DNA from: Willaertia magna
Taxonomy: Eukaryota > Heterolobosea > Eutetramitea > Acrasida > Naegleriidae
Reading direction: 5' to 3'
Assembly: GCA_902984215.1 (NCBI GenBank)
Contig: CADWAF010004110.1
Span: 1-10,186, forward strand
DNA: 10,186 nt
Numbering within the stretch: position 1 is the first letter of the stretch; the number at the start of each line of letters is the position of its first letter. Below are positions 8,701 through 10,186 of this stretch, one piece after another. Made by a program: the position numbers and the translations under genes. The notes beneath the pieces were generated by a model that saw only the letters and a program-made list of their open reading frames with translations, was not told where the DNA came from and made no database searches.

Positions 8701-8708
8701 ATTTATAC
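8688..8708 (+). repeat. 21-bp direct repeat, right copy
   Basis: This is the exact second copy of 522-542 in the same orientation. Its second half recurs nearby as ATAAATTTATAC at about 8591-8602. Confidence 0.45.
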
Positions 8709-9780
8709 TTTTTCTTTTTAAGATTTAAAAATAACAATAATAATTTTAAACAAAAAAATTCAATTTAAAAATATTAACATTTATACATAATTTTTATAAT
8801 TTTTTTATTTATCCTTGTTTTTTTTTTAAAAAAACTTTTATTTTTTTTCTTTAAAAAAACCATAAAACTGCTAAGTTTTATATTTTTTAATTTTTTTTAA
8901 TATAACAATATTAATATTTTTAAATTTTTTAATTTTTTCACAATATTATCAATATTATTAATTTTAATATCTTTATTTATAATTTTTATATAATATATTA
9001 TTTTTTAATTTTTATATAATTATCATAAAAGTTTTTATTTTATTATAATAAAAAAACAAAAATATTTAATTCTAAAAAATTTATAAAATATTAATTTTTT
9101 TAAATCTTTAAATTTATTCAATTATTTTATTAATTATTTTTTATTTAAAAATTATTTATATTATTAATTCATTTTTTTTAAAAAAAATTTATGTTTTAAT
9201 TATTTTTGAAGATTAATTAAAAAAATAATAAAATATATATTCTTTAATTTTATTAATTTATTATTTTTTTAAACTTAAAATTTTGATAAATAAATAAAAA
9301 TAAATAAAATTTTATATAAAATAAAATTAATTATTATAAATTAATATCATCTTTAAAAAAAATAAAAAATATTATTTATTAAAATACTATTAATTTATTT
9401 TATTTTTTCTAAAAAATTTTCTTATTAAATGATTATTTTTTAATGTTTTAATTAAAAAAATTAATATTACAGTTATTTATTTTTTTTATTTTATTTTTTT
9501 TATCTTTTAAAATCATTTTTATATTTTTTTTTTTAATTTAAGTTATATTATATAATTTAATTATAAAATTGATTTTAAAAAATTATATAATTTTATTTAA
9601 TTATAATTAAATCTATTTCAGTTTAAATAAATATTTATATGTTTTTTAATTTGAAAATTAAATTGTTTTTAAAAAAAGAAAAAAAAATTGAAAAGATTTT
9701 TTTTTTAAACTATATAATTCAATTAAAAAAATTTGAATATGTTTTATTTTAATTAATTTTAGTAAAATAAAAAAGTTATT

Positions 9781-9984
9781 ATTTTTTATTTTAAAATCTT
9801 AAACTCCTCAGTCAAAATGTAATTTGAAGTATCAAACATAATAAGTATGAATCTTCACTACTTTTCTGTTGGAATAAAGGGAAAGTATTAAAACCGGTAA
9901 CCGCACCGCAATCTTTCCAAGGTTGTGTTAGAAATTTAAAATTCCTGTTACTCCACACTCCAAGATTTTGCACTTCAAAAAATT
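9781..9984 (+). promoter_or_regulatory. Upstream region and likely 5' leader of desaturase gene
   Basis: A+T content falls sharply at about 9800, and C and G become common through to the ATG at 9985. The segment has a compact G+C-containing patch (AAACCGGTAACCGCACCGCA, 9892-9911) and a pyrimidine-rich stretch near 9945-9960 before the start codon. I see no clear TATA box in it. It reads as promoter plus transcribed leader of the desaturase gene; whether an intron lies in the leader cannot be told. Confidence 0.4.
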
Positions 9985-10186
9985 ATGTCTACCGCAGAGG
10001 TGTTACCTCCAACTAATCCTTTAGAAGAGGATAAGACTATTTCATGGGATGAAATTCGCAACTTATTACCATCTGATGTTTTTCAACCTTCAAGTAGAAA
10101 AGCTTGGTTACAAATTGGTTTAACATTGACATTCGTGACAATTGGTGTAATTGCTTTGGCTCAATTGCCTTGGTATTTTCTTCCTG
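9985..10186 (+). CDS. Fatty acid desaturase, DesA/FAD6-like (5' end only)
   Basis: The first 67 codons are open and continue past the window. The start is the first ATG after the leader, in the context AAAAAATTATGTCT. The N-terminus (MSTAEVLPPTNPLEEDKTIS) is followed by WDEIRNLLPSDVFQPSSRKA, which matches the cytoplasmic lead-in of cyanobacterial DesA and plastid FAD6 omega-6/delta-12 desaturases (family pattern L-P-x-x-x-F-x-x-x-x-x-K-A). A first membrane segment then spans about residues 42-60, ending LPWYFLP, a close match to the PWYxLP turn of that family. The His boxes that bind the di-iron centre would lie downstream and are not seen. No plastid transit peptide is evident. Its three Gln codons are all CAA, so it does not test the recoded alphabet seen in the transposon. 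Base composition is far less A+T-rich than everything to its left. Other membrane desaturase subclasses remain possible. Confidence 0.7.
   Translation, partial: MSTAEVLPPTNPLEEDKTISWDEIRNLLPSDVFQPSSRKAWLQIGLTLTFVTIGVIALAQLPWYFLP

Larger units (their letters stand above)
8354..9780. other. A+T desert, no gene seen
   Basis: The stretch is almost wholly A/T runs with dense stops in all frames. I see no coding potential even with TAA/TAG read as Gln. It contains a palindrome centred at 8437/8438, a small hairpin at 8461-8487, an isolated GCATGCAT at 8666-8673, and the short repeats listed separately. It is probably intergenic or matrix-like spacer DNA. Confidence 0.6.

Noticed and set aside
1..10186. 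CRISPR array or bacterial operon
   Set aside because: No regularly spaced identical repeats, no ribosome binding sites and no bacterial gene spacing are present.

Overview
The window looks like eukaryotic nuclear DNA of extreme A+T content. There is no operon spacing and there are no Shine-Dalgarno sites. Homopolymer runs are long and A+T deserts (1-1200 and 8354-9780) flank the coding part. The organism cannot be named from this sequence. The strongest clue is the reading code. In two long divergent coding regions about thirty in-frame TAA and TAG codons sit where protein-like sequence continues on both sides, while TGA is almost absent inside the frames. That is the pattern of a genome reading TAA/TAG as glutamine (ciliate-type nuclear code; some green algae, diplomonads and oxymonads share it).

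Layout. (a) 1-1200: A+T-rich flank, no gene seen. (b) 1201-8353: a probable CACTA/EnSpm-type DNA transposon. Its ends match perfectly as a 10-bp inverted repeat (CACTAAAAAC / GTTTTTAGTG), followed by colinear subterminal inverted matches. On the minus strand (3711 to 1330) it carries a divergent TNP2/Transposase_21-like transposase of about 790 codons. On the plus strand (3902 to 8338) it carries one or two long proteins that I do not recognise. The two transcription units diverge from a 190-bp gap holding two back-to-back TATA-like boxes. (c) 8354-9780: A+T desert with short direct and inverted repeats. (d) 9781-10186: abrupt fall in A+T, then the 5' end of an unrelated, intact-looking gene, a membrane fatty-acid desaturase of the cyanobacterial DesA / plastid FAD6 type, cut by the window end.

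Caveats. Following each long protein needs about a dozen single-base frame changes, nearly all in or beside A or T homopolymers. I read these as probable assembly indels, but slow decay of an old transposon would look similar. The transposase shows Asn at all three positions where I expect the family's conserved Asp residues, so it may be inactive or domesticated. All translation and motif comparison was done by eye and from memory of family patterns; no search was run.
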